NCBI GenBank assembly: GCA_015265235.1
Contig: JABZYJ010000004.1
Coordinates: 1-34,110, forward strand
Reading direction: 5' to 3'
Length of the DNA: 34,110 nucleotides
Source of the DNA: Selenomonas sp.
GTDB taxonomy: Bacteria; Bacillota; Negativicutes; Selenomonadales; Selenomonadaceae
Part shown: piece by piece, positions 1-7,579 of the stretch
Layout of the letters: each line of letters opens with the position of its first letter
Position numbering within the stretch: the stretch's first letter is position 1
The notes under the pieces: generated by a model
Told to the model about the DNA's origin: nothing
What the model saw: only the letters and a program-made list of their open reading frames with translations
Databases searched by the model: none
Program-made: the position numbers and the translations under genes

Positions 1-249
1 ATTCCCCTCAATGGTGCCCTCCTGCGTCTTTGTGTTGTACGTGGCACGTGCACCCTCGATTTTCCCCGTTCCCTGATCCACGTGTACGCCGCCTTCGGCT
101 GTGACGACGCCCGTTCGCGTATCGTAGGTCAGACGATCCGCCGTGAGATTCGTCGGATCTGCGTTCTGCGGAGCCGCCAGACCTGCCGTACAGACCGCGC
201 CTGCCGCAAGCAGGAGCAGTACACCGCGGCAAATATTCCTCTTCGTCAT
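1..249 (-). CDS. lptA: LptA/OstA, periplasmic LPS-transport protein (partial, N-terminal 83 residues)
   Basis: Only the first 83 codons are present; the gene runs off the left edge. A type I signal peptide is visible: MTKR, a hydrophobic run of Leu/Ala, then GLAA before PQN. The following segment (LTADRLTYDTRTG, then GGVHVDQG and ARATYNTKTQEG) has the beta-strand pattern of the OstA/LptA jellyroll, which builds the periplasmic bridge carrying LPS from LptC to the outer membrane. The ATG overlaps the lptC stop (ATGA), indicating coupling. Its position directly after lptC matches the usual lptC-lptA(-lptB) order. It could instead be the start of a longer LptD/OstA-type protein, which the window cannot exclude. 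Confidence 0.85.
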   Translation of the reverse strand, partial: MTKRNICRGVLLLLAAGAVCTAGLAAPQNADPTNLTADRLTYDTRTGVVTAEGGVHVDQGTGKIEGARATYNTKTQEGTIEGN

Positions 250-794
250 TTTACGTCCCTCCCCTTAATAATGTGCGCATTCCCCTCGATGGCAAATTTC
301 TCAAATTCATCCGCACTCGTAATACGATCCCCGCTCGCGCGCAGATCATCACGTGTGAGGACGGCGCTCCCCTCCGCTGCCAGCTCTTTTTTCGCAGCGG
401 TCCAGTGCAGGGCGTTCGCGCGCAGGGTGACCCCATTGCTGCTCTCGGCGTATATGCCGCCTGTGAGGACAACGTCATGCGTTGTGCTGTCCATGTGCCC
501 CGTATCGGCTTTCAGCGAGAGTGTATTCCCATCCTCGCTGTAGAAGGTTCCCTCGATGCCCTTCATCGTCGTGTCCTGCGTATCGATATCCACACTCATA
601 TTCTGCGCGGTAAGCGTCCAGACCGTACGCCCATCCTGCTCCTCATGGAGCGTGTTGTCCTCATAGGACATGATGCGCGGTCCCTGCTGTGCATCCGTCT
701 GTTCGGGCGGCTTCGGCACGGAAAGCACAGCCCAGAGGACAAGCCCGAGGAAGGCGGCCGCCAGAACGCCGCCGATGATTTTATTCCGTGTCAT
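246..794 (-). CDS. lptC: LptC, inner-membrane anchored LPS export protein
   Basis: The product is 182 residues: a short cytoplasmic MTRNK, one transmembrane helix at about residues 6-26 (GGVLAAAFLGLVLWAVLSV), then a periplasmic domain of alternating beta strands typical of the LptC/OstA fold. LptC binds the LptB2FG transporter and passes LPS to LptA. I chose the ATG at 794 rather than the longer upstream reading frame: AGGAGGAG lies just upstream, the ATG overlaps the preceding gene's stop (ATGA), and only this start puts the membrane helix at the N-terminus. The 3' end overlaps lptA in the same way. Length fits the family (about 180-190). Confidence 0.9.
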   Translation of the reverse strand: MTRNKIIGGVLAAAFLGLVLWAVLSVPKPPEQTDAQQGPRIMSYEDNTLHEEQDGRTVWTLTAQNMSVDIDTQDTTMKGIEGTFYSEDGNTLSLKADTGHMDSTTHDVVLTGGIYAESSNGVTLRANALHWTAAKKELAAEGSAVLTRDDLRASGDRITSADEFEKFAIEGNAHIIKGRDVK

Positions 795-1708
795 CCGACC
801 TTCTCCTCCTGCCCTGCCGACACATGATGCTTTCCTGTCTTCTGCTCCTCTGGAGACGTATTCCACCGCTTTTGGAACCAGATCCACTGCGTCGGATTCT
901 CGCGGATGATCCGCTCGACGATGGCGGTCATCTGCACGGTAAACTCATGGAGATCGCGGTCACTGTCGCCCGTATTCGGGCAGCGCATGATCTCCCCAAC
1001 AATGACTTTATGCTTTCCATTCGGCTGCCGCAGGATGAATGCGGGCACGACGGGGGATCGGAACTTGCGGGAAAAGACCGCCGGTCCGAGCGGGGTCGAT
1101 GCCGTGCGTCCGAGAAACTCGATGAAGGCACCGCCGGGACCGCCGTCCTGATCGGCAAGAAAGCCGAGCAGTTTGCCGCGCTTCAGCGCACGCGCCGCCG
1201 CGATCAGCTCACTCGTTCCGCGCGAGAAAATCTCCACGTGAATCGTCGCACGCAGATCGTCGAGCACACGTGTATACTGGATGTTCGGCTGCGGCTTGGC
1301 AATCGCACTGACGGGCATCCCGTTCAGCGTAAATGCCGCCGAGAGCCATTCCCAGCAGCCGATATGACCCGTGAGGACGACGACGCCATGTCCCTCGGCG
1401 AGTGCCGCCTGCATACGCTCAAGATGGTCGATCTCGATGTACTCTCTGAAATTGCGCTCGTTCAGCATGGGCATTGCAAGAATGTCGAGAAAATTCCGCG
1501 CCATATTGATAAAGGAGGCACGCACGAGCTTCTTCGCCGCTGCCTCGTCGATACCGAGCGCGGGCATCATGTGCGCGACGGCCCGCCGCCGCATCTTGGC
1601 GATGATGAGGTAGTAGAGGTTACCGAGCACCCAGCCGAGTGCCAGCAGAATGGGACGCGGCGTGTGGCAGGCAACGCGGCTCATAAACATCAGCGTGCGA
1701 TAGAGCAT
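791..1708 (-). CDS. lpxL: Lipid A late acyltransferase, LpxL/HtrB family
   Basis: The product is 305 residues with the family's HX4E active site in TGHIGCWEW (His115, Glu120), followed by the FLADQDGG...FLGR segment and an N-terminal hydrophobic stretch that ties the enzyme to the inner membrane. Family members transfer an acyl chain from acyl-ACP to Kdo2-lipid IVA; whether this one adds the first (LpxL) or second (LpxM) chain cannot be read from sequence. It is the only late acyltransferase in the cluster. The ATG at 1708 is preferred over the GTG at 1714 because AGGAGG then sits 7 nt upstream instead of 1. It overlaps lptC by 4 nt. Confidence 0.88.
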   Translation of the reverse strand: MLYRTLMFMSRVACHTPRPILLALGWVLGNLYYLIIAKMRRRAVAHMMPALGIDEAAAKKLVRASFINMARNFLDILAMPMLNERNFREYIEIDHLERMQAALAEGHGVVVLTGHIGCWEWLSAAFTLNGMPVSAIAKPQPNIQYTRVLDDLRATIHVEIFSRGTSELIAAARALKRGKLLGFLADQDGGPGGAFIEFLGRTASTPLGPAVFSRKFRSPVVPAFILRQPNGKHKVIVGEIMRCPNTGDSDRDLHEFTVQMTAIVERIIRENPTQWIWFQKRWNTSPEEQKTGKHHVSAGQEEKVG

Positions 1709-1725
1709 GACCACACCTCCTCTTT

Positions 1726-2283
1726 CTACTGTGCCAGTCCGTCAACGTCCTCATAAAAGCCTGCGAGAACACGATCCCACAGCCCCTGTGTCTTCAAAAT
1801 GATCTCATAGACTTCGCGCACCGCACCGCGTCCGCCGGGCTGCGCGGCGATAATCTGTGCGATCTCCTTGACCTCGGGAACGGCATCCCCGACGGCACAG
1901 GGCAGACCAACTTGGCGCAGGATCGGCAGATCGACAATATCGTCCCCGATATAGGCGATCTCCTCATCCGACAGCCCTGTTTTTGCCTTGATGTCCGCAT
2001 ACGCCTCACGCTTATCAAGGCTGCCCTGATAAACGAGATCAATCCGGAGCTCCTTCGCACGATTCACGACGATGGAGGAGGCGCGCCCCGTAATGAGCGC
2101 CGGCCGGATCCCCACCTTACGGGCAAGGGAAATGGCAAGCCCATCACGGGCAAAGAACGGCTTAAATAGCTCGCTGCCATCTAGTGCGACGTAGATACCT
2201 CCGTCCGTCAGCACACCGTCCACATCGAGAATCACGCATTTTATCTTCTTTGCACGCGTAATCGCGTCTTCGCGTATCGGCAT
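1726..2283 (-). CDS. kdsC: 3-deoxy-D-manno-octulosonate 8-phosphate phosphatase KdsC
   Basis: This 185-residue HAD-superfamily phosphatase hydrolyses Kdo 8-phosphate to Kdo. HAD motif I is LDVDGVLTDGG with Asp20 (nucleophile) and Asp22, motif II is ITGR, and the late acidic motif is YIGDDIVDLP. The lack of a cap domain and the short length fit KdsC, a tetrameric C0-type HAD enzyme. The ATG shares one base with the kdsD stop (TGATG) and a G-rich Shine-Dalgarno lies inside the end of kdsD, so translation is probably coupled. Neighbours kdsD, kdsA and kdsB supply the other Kdo steps. A 17 bp gap separates it from the acyltransferase. Confidence 0.95.
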   Translation of the reverse strand: MPIREDAITRAKKIKCVILDVDGVLTDGGIYVALDGSELFKPFFARDGLAISLARKVGIRPALITGRASSIVVNRAKELRIDLVYQGSLDKREAYADIKAKTGLSDEEIAYIGDDIVDLPILRQVGLPCAVGDAVPEVKEIAQIIAAQPGGRGAVREVYEIILKTQGLWDRVLAGFYEDVDGLAQ

Positions 2284-3263
2284 CAGACCACCCCCTGCCG
2301 CAATAGATCCGTCAGATGAACGATCCCCACGGGAACGCCCGCATCGTCAATGACGGGCAGTACCGTGACGGGACGCGGCTGATGCTTCTCCATGACGGAG
2401 AGCGCTGCCGCCGCCATCTTGTCCGGTGCAATCGTGAGCGGCGTGGCGAACATGATGCTCTCCACGTCCTTGTCGAGGAACGTGTAGTCCTTTGCGAGCG
2501 CACGGCGAATGATGCCGTCCGTGACAAGCCCGATGAACTTCCCGTCCGCATCCACTACGGAGACCGCGCCGAGCCCCTTGTCCGTCATGACAAAGAGTGC
2601 ATCCTTTGCCGTCGTATGATACGGCACGACGGGATTCTCATCGCCCGTATGCATGACGTTCGCCACAGTGAGCAGGAGCTTGCGCCCGAGCGCACCGCCC
2701 GGATGAAAGAGCGCATAGTCCTCCTTCTTGAAGTCCCGCGCCGCCATGAGTGCCATGGCGAGCGCATCCCCCATCGCAAGCGTCGCCGTCGTCGATGCGG
2801 TCGGTGCGAGCCCCAGTGGACACGCCTCGCGTTCGACACCGATGTCAATGTAAAAGTCCGCACTGCGGCCGAGCTGGGACTTTCGCCGCCCGCTCATGGC
2901 GACGATGCGCGCGCCGATGCGATGGATGATTGACAGGATGTTGACGACTTCGTTCGACTCACCGCTGTTCGAGATGGCGATCACGATGTCGTCCGCCGTC
3001 ACCATGCCGAGATCCCCGTGGAACGCCTCCGCCGGATGCATGAAGAAGGCGGGCGTTCCCGTACTCGCGAGCGTTGCCGCGATCTTACGTCCGACGTGAC
3101 CGGATTTTCCCATGCCTGTCACGACGACACGCCCCTTGCATGCAAGGATCGCCTCTGCTGCCGCCTCAAAGTCATCATCAACGCGATCCGCGAGACGCGC
3201 GACGGCGTCTGCCTCCAGTTTCAGCGTCTCAATCGCCTTCTGTCGGATGGTACTCTCTTGCAT
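2283..3263 (-). CDS. kdsD: Arabinose 5-phosphate isomerase KdsD
   Basis: The 326-residue enzyme converts ribulose 5-phosphate to arabinose 5-phosphate, the first committed step to Kdo. It has the standard layout: an N-terminal SIS sugar-isomerase domain (to about residue 195, with VVTGMGKSGHVGRKIAATLAS and HPAEAFHGDLGM) followed by two CBS domains (about 205-326, starting near VANVMHTGDENP). Length matches E. coli KdsD. AGGAG lies 6 nt before the ATG, and kdsA ends 9 bp upstream. The adjacent kdsC and kdsA argue for the LPS-dedicated isomerase rather than the GutQ paralogue. Confidence 0.95.
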   Translation of the reverse strand: MQESTIRQKAIETLKLEADAVARLADRVDDDFEAAAEAILACKGRVVVTGMGKSGHVGRKIAATLASTGTPAFFMHPAEAFHGDLGMVTADDIVIAISNSGESNEVVNILSIIHRIGARIVAMSGRRKSQLGRSADFYIDIGVEREACPLGLAPTASTTATLAMGDALAMALMAARDFKKEDYALFHPGGALGRKLLLTVANVMHTGDENPVVPYHTTAKDALFVMTDKGLGAVSVVDADGKFIGLVTDGIIRRALAKDYTFLDKDVESIMFATPLTIAPDKMAAAALSVMEKHQPRPVTVLPVIDDAGVPVGIVHLTDLLRQGVV

Positions 3264-3272
3264 AGTGTTCTC

Positions 3273-4100
3273 CTAGTTCAGCTTTTTGCGCACGACCTCA
3301 TAGATGGCGAGGGCGTCCTTCAGCAGCTCTTCGAGTTTATCCAGATAGACCATGTTCGCCCCATCCGACAGTGCCTCGGCGGGATTGTCATGCACCTCGA
3401 GGAAGAGTCCGTCGACCCCCGCGCCAACAGCGGCGCGCACGAGATACTCCACAAACTCACGCTGCCCCGAGGAGCTCGTCCCCGCACCACCCGGCAGCTG
3501 TACGCTGTGCGTTCCGTCAAAGATCACAGGGTAGCCGAAGCTGCGCATGATGGGCAGCGCACGCATATCGACGACAAGATTGTTGTAGCCGAAGCTCGCC
3601 CCGCGCTCTGTCAGCAGGATGCGCTCGCTGCCGCTCTCATGGATCTTGTCCACGACGTTGCGCATATCGTTCGGCGCGAGGAACTGTCCCTTCTTCACGT
3701 TGACGACCGCCCCCGTCTGTGCCGCCGCGTGCAGCAGATCGGTCTGGCGCGAGAGAAAGGCGGGGATCTGGAGGATGTCCACGACCTTCGCCGCCGGCTC
3801 CGCCTGACACGACTCATGAATATCGGTCACAACGGGAACCCCGAGCTCCTTCTTGATCTGCCCCAGCATCTTCAACCCGTCCGTGAGCCCCGGTCCACGA
3901 AAGCTATGATACGCAGAGCGATTTGCCTTGTCAAAGGAGGCCTTGAACACGTAGGGAATGCCGAGCCGATCCGTGATCTCTTTGATGCCGCGCCCGATCA
4001 TGAGCGAGCGTTCCAGCCCCTCTAGGACGCATGGCCCCGCGAGAAGGACGAGCGGCTCGCCGCCGCCGATCTCAAAATTCGCCAGCTTCACTTTGTTCAT
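3273..4100 (-). CDS. kdsA: Kdo 8-phosphate synthase KdsA, metal-dependent class II type
   Basis: The 275-residue aldolase-type TIM barrel condenses phosphoenolpyruvate with arabinose 5-phosphate. Diagnostic segments are FKASFDKANRS, RGPGL, TDIHE, IPAFLSRQTDLL, NVKKGQFLAP and FDGTHSVQLPGG. In LLAGPCVLE the metal-ligand position is Cys24 rather than the Asn of E. coli-type class I enzymes, and the His (THSVQ), Glu (FLEVH) and Asp (ALSDG) ligands are present, so this should be a metal-requiring class II enzyme like that of Aquifex. The ATG at 4100 is chosen because GGAG is 8 nt upstream; the ATG two codons earlier is too close and an in-frame TTG at 4118 precedes the ribosome site. Confidence 0.95.
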   Translation of the reverse strand: MNKVKLANFEIGGGEPLVLLAGPCVLEGLERSLMIGRGIKEITDRLGIPYVFKASFDKANRSAYHSFRGPGLTDGLKMLGQIKKELGVPVVTDIHESCQAEPAAKVVDILQIPAFLSRQTDLLHAAAQTGAVVNVKKGQFLAPNDMRNVVDKIHESGSERILLTERGASFGYNNLVVDMRALPIMRSFGYPVIFDGTHSVQLPGGAGTSSSGQREFVEYLVRAAVGAGVDGLFLEVHDNPAEALSDGANMVYLDKLEELLKDALAIYEVVRKKLN

Positions 4101-4183
4101 GTTCATAGCTCCTTTCAACTGCCGTGTGCACCGCCATACGGTCGTGCTGCATCTGCATTTTACCAGAGTTTCCTACAAAATAT

Positions 4184-4212
4184 ATTATAAATACTTCTCA
4201 TCCTGCGGTCAA
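4184..4212 (-). promoter_or_regulatory. Sigma-A-type promoter for kdsA and downstream genes
   Basis: Reading the minus strand, TTGACC (overlapping the kdsB stop codon) and a perfect TATAAT are separated by exactly 17 nt in an AT-rich gap. It lies about 85 bp upstream of kdsA and could drive kdsA-kdsD-kdsC-lpxL-lptC-lptA independently of the lpxC promoter. Confidence 0.75.
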
Positions 4213-4943
4213 TCAAGCCCGCGCCGCTGATACTCTGCATTGACCGCCGCCAGATCCTCCTCGGTATCGACGCCGATAAATACAGCGTCCGTCTCCACGA
4301 CACGGATGCGGTACCCGTTCTCGAGCGCACGCAGCTGCTCCAAAGACTCCGAGCACTCCAGCTCCGTCTGCGCCATCTTCGCGTAGGCGAGCAGAAAGTC
4401 CCTGCGGTAGGCATAGATGCCGATGTGCTTATAGACCTTAGCGCCCGCATTGCGTGCATAGGGGATGCGCGCACGGGAGAAGTAGAGGGCGTTTCCCGTA
4501 CGGTCGGCAACGACCTTGACGTTGTTCGGATTCTCCATCTCCGCCGCATCCGTGATCTCCGTTTTCGCCGTCGCCATCATGAGCGCCGTATCGTGCTCAA
4601 ACGGAGCGACAAGGGCGTCGATTACGGCGGGGTCGATCAGGGGCTCATCCCCCTGCACGTTGATGATGAGGTCGCAGTCCGGGCGCTGTGCGGCGACCTC
4701 GGCGAGGCGATCCGTCCCCGTCGCGTGGTCGGCACGCGTCATGACGGCGTGGCCGCCGTGCTCCTCGACTGCCGCACGGATGCGTTCGTCATCCGTCGCC
4801 ACGACGACCTCGTGGACGCGCTGCGCCCCTGTTGCCCGCTCATAGACGCGGACGATCATCGGCTTCCCCGCGATATCGCGCAGGGGCTTCCCGGGCAGTC
4901 GTGTCGACGCATACCGCGCAGGGATAATGCAGAGAACCTTCAT
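4209..4943 (-). CDS. kdsB: CMP-Kdo synthetase KdsB
   Basis: The 244-residue cytidylyltransferase activates Kdo with CTP to CMP-Kdo for WaaA. The N-terminal nucleotide-binding signature IIPARYASTRLPGKPL, ADHATGTDRLAE, INVQGDEPLI, YFSRARIPYAR and YKHIGIYAYRRDFL are all characteristic. Length fits the family (about 245-250). The ATG follows an AGGTG Shine-Dalgarno by about 6 nt. A 113 bp gap separates it from waaA-lpxK; that gap holds only a short TATGAT-like stretch at the lpxK stop and no convincing promoter or terminator. The stop codon overlaps the -35 of the kdsA promoter. Confidence 0.95.
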   Translation of the reverse strand: MKVLCIIPARYASTRLPGKPLRDIAGKPMIVRVYERATGAQRVHEVVVATDDERIRAAVEEHGGHAVMTRADHATGTDRLAEVAAQRPDCDLIINVQGDEPLIDPAVIDALVAPFEHDTALMMATAKTEITDAAEMENPNNVKVVADRTGNALYFSRARIPYARNAGAKVYKHIGIYAYRRDFLLAYAKMAQTELECSESLEQLRALENGYRIRVVETDAVFIGVDTEEDLAAVNAEYQRRGLD

Positions 4944-5056
4944 GCGATCACCTCTACTCTAATGGATAACTGAATTTCCACAGTGATAAAGCACGCGAAC
5001 TTCTCGCTGCGCAGGCGGCTATGCACGTATCCTCCGCTGTGAAAATCACCACTTTA

Positions 5057-7576
5057 TCATATCGTATTCTGCTTCCCAAGCTTTGCTGCCAGCTGCTCCT
5101 TGAGCGTCTCGAAGAAAACCTCCTGCCCCTTTTGGAACGTGACCTCAACGGAGAGTACATAGATTGGGATGCGCCACTTTGCGCGTACAACATCGCACGG
5201 CACCTTCACCGCATCCTTCTCCGTGATGACGATCGCCTCGACACCAAGTGTCTCCGCGCGGTACAGCACCTCCGCCATATCGCGCTCCCCATAGTCGTGA
5301 TGATCGGGATAGCGCATGCTCTCCACCATCTCCACACCGAGATCGGCAAGGGTCTGCTCGAACGAGGCTGGATTGCCGATGGCGGAGACAGCAAGCACCT
5401 TTCGCCCCTCCATCTCCGTCACGGGCACGCCGCCCGCACCGATGTCCTCGAACCATGCCGAAAGCTGTACGAACTGGCGCGGCTGGTGGATACTTTCGAG
5501 GATCAGACCATCCTGATTGTAGCTGCGGAACGTCTCCCAGATATGTTCGATCGCCCCCGGTGCCGCCTGATCGACCTTTGTCATGAGGCAGACATCTGCA
5601 CGGTTGATGTGCGAGAGCGGTTCACGCAGTGTACCGCGCGGCAGCAAATGCCCGTTGCCGAACACATTCACCGCATCGACGAGGAGAATATCCATGTCAC
5701 GCGCAAGCTGCCAGTGCTGATAGCCATCATCGAGGATCGCCACCTGTGCCCCGAAATGCTCGATGGCATAGCGTCCCGTCACGGCGCGGTGCGGCCCGAT
5801 GAGTACGGGTACATCCGGCAGATGCTTGGCGAGCATAAACGCCTCGTCTCCCGCCGTCTCCGCATCCATCTTCAGTGCATGTCCATCTGAGACAATGCCG
5901 ACTGCCCCGCGCCACTTGGCACGATAGCCGCGGTTAAGAATGGCGACACGATACCCCATCGCGTGAATGGCACGCGCCAGATGCTGCGCCGTCGGGGTCT
6001 TTCCCGTCCCGCCGACCGTCACGTTGCCGAGACTGATGACAAAGCAGGGGAGCTCCTCTTTTTTGAACCAGCCCCAACGGTACATGGCGAGCTTCAGATT
6101 GACCAGCTGTTCATAGATGAGGGAGAACACGTAGAACACGCCCATGATGAGGCGGCGCGTGACGCCGTGTACCTCTTTGTCGTGAACAAGGTCGATGAAA
6201 TAGGTCTGGAAGTTTGCGACCTTCTGTGTCGCGCGCACGCGATGTGCACTGATGCGCTCCTGTGCGCGCTGAACACGGCGCGTCTCATAGGCAGCAAGCA
6301 TGTCAACGAGAATCTTGGCCGACTTCTTCGATGCGCCCTTGTTCTCGTTGATGATCGCAAGCGTCTCGTGCTCAAGGCGCACGCGCTCCGCGTCGTCAGC
6401 GAAGAGGCGCAGCGTCTCCGCAGTCAGCTCCGCGCCGTTCGTGACCGTCACGACGGCACTGCGATTGCGGAAAAGCGCATGGATGTCCTTGAAATTGAAC
6501 ATCTGATTTCCGACAATGATCGCCTTGCCGTGCGCCGCCGGCTCAAGGATATTGTGCCCGCCGTGCGGGACAAGGCTGCCGCCGATGTAGATCACGTCGC
6601 CGAGCCCATAGACGCGGCCGAGCTCACCGACCGTATCGAGGATCACAATGTCCTCGCCGCCCTCTGCCCCTTTCTGGAGGTTCTTGCGCGTGTTGACGGT
6701 AAATCCGGCCTTTCGGCAGAGATGTTCCACCTCCATCGTGCGCAGCACCTCGCGCGGCGCGATGATGAGGCGCACATGCGGATCCTTTGCACGCACGGCG
6801 GCAAAGGCGTTGAGCACCAGCTCTTCCTCCCCGCGGTGGGTCGAGCCCGCGATCATGATGCGGCTCGCACCCGACAGGCCGAGCTCCGCGATCAATGCTG
6901 CGCGCTCTTCGGGGCTGACACTCGTATACGCCTGATCGAACTTCGTATTGCCCGTCACGGTGACGAGCTCACGCGGTGCACCGAGGCGCATGATATAGTC
7001 CGCGTCGATGCCCGACTGCATCGCAAAGCATTTCACCGTCCCGATCATCTCGCGCAGCATCCCGAACAAATATTTGTACTGCTTCACGCTGCGGTCGCTG
7101 ATGCGCCCGTTGACCATCATGACGGGCACATCGAGCTGCTTCGCCTTTTTGAGGAAGTTCGGCCACAGCTCCGTCTCCACGGGCAGAAAGACCCGCGGAC
7201 GGATGCGTCCCACGACGCGCGAGGCGAGGAACGGCAGGTCGAGTGGGAAATAGATGATCGCGTCCGCGTCCTTGATGATGCGGTGCGCCATCTCATAGCC
7301 ACCCGTCGTCACGACCGAGACGAGGATGGGGGTGTCGGGAAACACCTTGCGGAACTCACGCACGAGCGGACTCGTCGCCACGATCTCTCCGACGGATGCC
7401 GCGTGCACCCAGATGGCATTCTTTCCCGCCACCTTGTCAATCGTGTCCTGCGGATAGAACCCAAAGCTCTGCTTGATGCGCTCGACAAAGCCGCGCTCCC
7501 GTGTGGCGCGCAGCATGAAGATCGGTATGATGATGGTGACGATGAGGATTGCCGCTAAATTGTAGAGAAATCGCAT
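5057..7576 (-). CDS. waaA-lpxK: Fused Kdo transferase (WaaA/KdtA) - lipid A 4'-kinase (LpxK)
   Basis: A single 839-residue frame joins two enzymes. Residues 1 to about 430 are WaaA: an N-terminal membrane anchor (RFLYNLAAILIVTIIIPIFML), the catalytic WVHAASVGE segment (Glu64), PVETELWPN, and the GT-B nucleotide-binding GGSLVPHGGHNILEPAAHG (332-350). Residues about 460-839 are LpxK: an amphipathic lead-in, Walker A in GNVTVGGTGKTP (517-528), LNRGYRAKWRG, DDGYQHW and LLPRGTLREPL. LpxK makes the 4'-phosphate of lipid IVA and WaaA then adds Kdo, so the fusion couples successive steps at the inner membrane. The two are separate proteins in E. coli. A linker of about 30 charged residues (431-460) joins them, with no stop or frameshift. 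It starts 3 bp after msbA. Confidence 0.93.
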   Translation of the reverse strand: MRFLYNLAAILIVTIIIPIFMLRATRERGFVERIKQSFGFYPQDTIDKVAGKNAIWVHAASVGEIVATSPLVREFRKVFPDTPILVSVVTTGGYEMAHRIIKDADAIIYFPLDLPFLASRVVGRIRPRVFLPVETELWPNFLKKAKQLDVPVMMVNGRISDRSVKQYKYLFGMLREMIGTVKCFAMQSGIDADYIMRLGAPRELVTVTGNTKFDQAYTSVSPEERAALIAELGLSGASRIMIAGSTHRGEEELVLNAFAAVRAKDPHVRLIIAPREVLRTMEVEHLCRKAGFTVNTRKNLQKGAEGGEDIVILDTVGELGRVYGLGDVIYIGGSLVPHGGHNILEPAAHGKAIIVGNQMFNFKDIHALFRNRSAVVTVTNGAELTAETLRLFADDAERVRLEHETLAIINENKGASKKSAKILVDMLAAYETRRVQRAQERISAHRVRATQKVANFQTYFIDLVHDKEVHGVTRRLIMGVFYVFSLIYEQLVNLKLAMYRWGWFKKEELPCFVISLGNVTVGGTGKTPTAQHLARAIHAMGYRVAILNRGYRAKWRGAVGIVSDGHALKMDAETAGDEAFMLAKHLPDVPVLIGPHRAVTGRYAIEHFGAQVAILDDGYQHWQLARDMDILLVDAVNVFGNGHLLPRGTLREPLSHINRADVCLMTKVDQAAPGAIEHIWETFRSYNQDGLILESIHQPRQFVQLSAWFEDIGAGGVPVTEMEGRKVLAVSAIGNPASFEQTLADLGVEMVESMRYPDHHDYGERDMAEVLYRAETLGVEAIVITEKDAVKVPCDVVRAKWRIPIYVLSVEVTFQKGQEVFFETLKEQLAAKLGKQNTI

Positions 7577-7579
7577 GCG

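Noticed and set aside
4944..5056. CTTTATCA/TGATAAAG inverted 8-mers in the kdsB leader
   Set aside because: About 60 nt apart, no T-run and no promoter; likely chance in AT-rich sequence.
5963..7558. 531-codon plus-strand frame
   Set aside because: Antisense shadow of waaA-lpxK, rich in Arg/His/Asp with no domain and no ribosome site.
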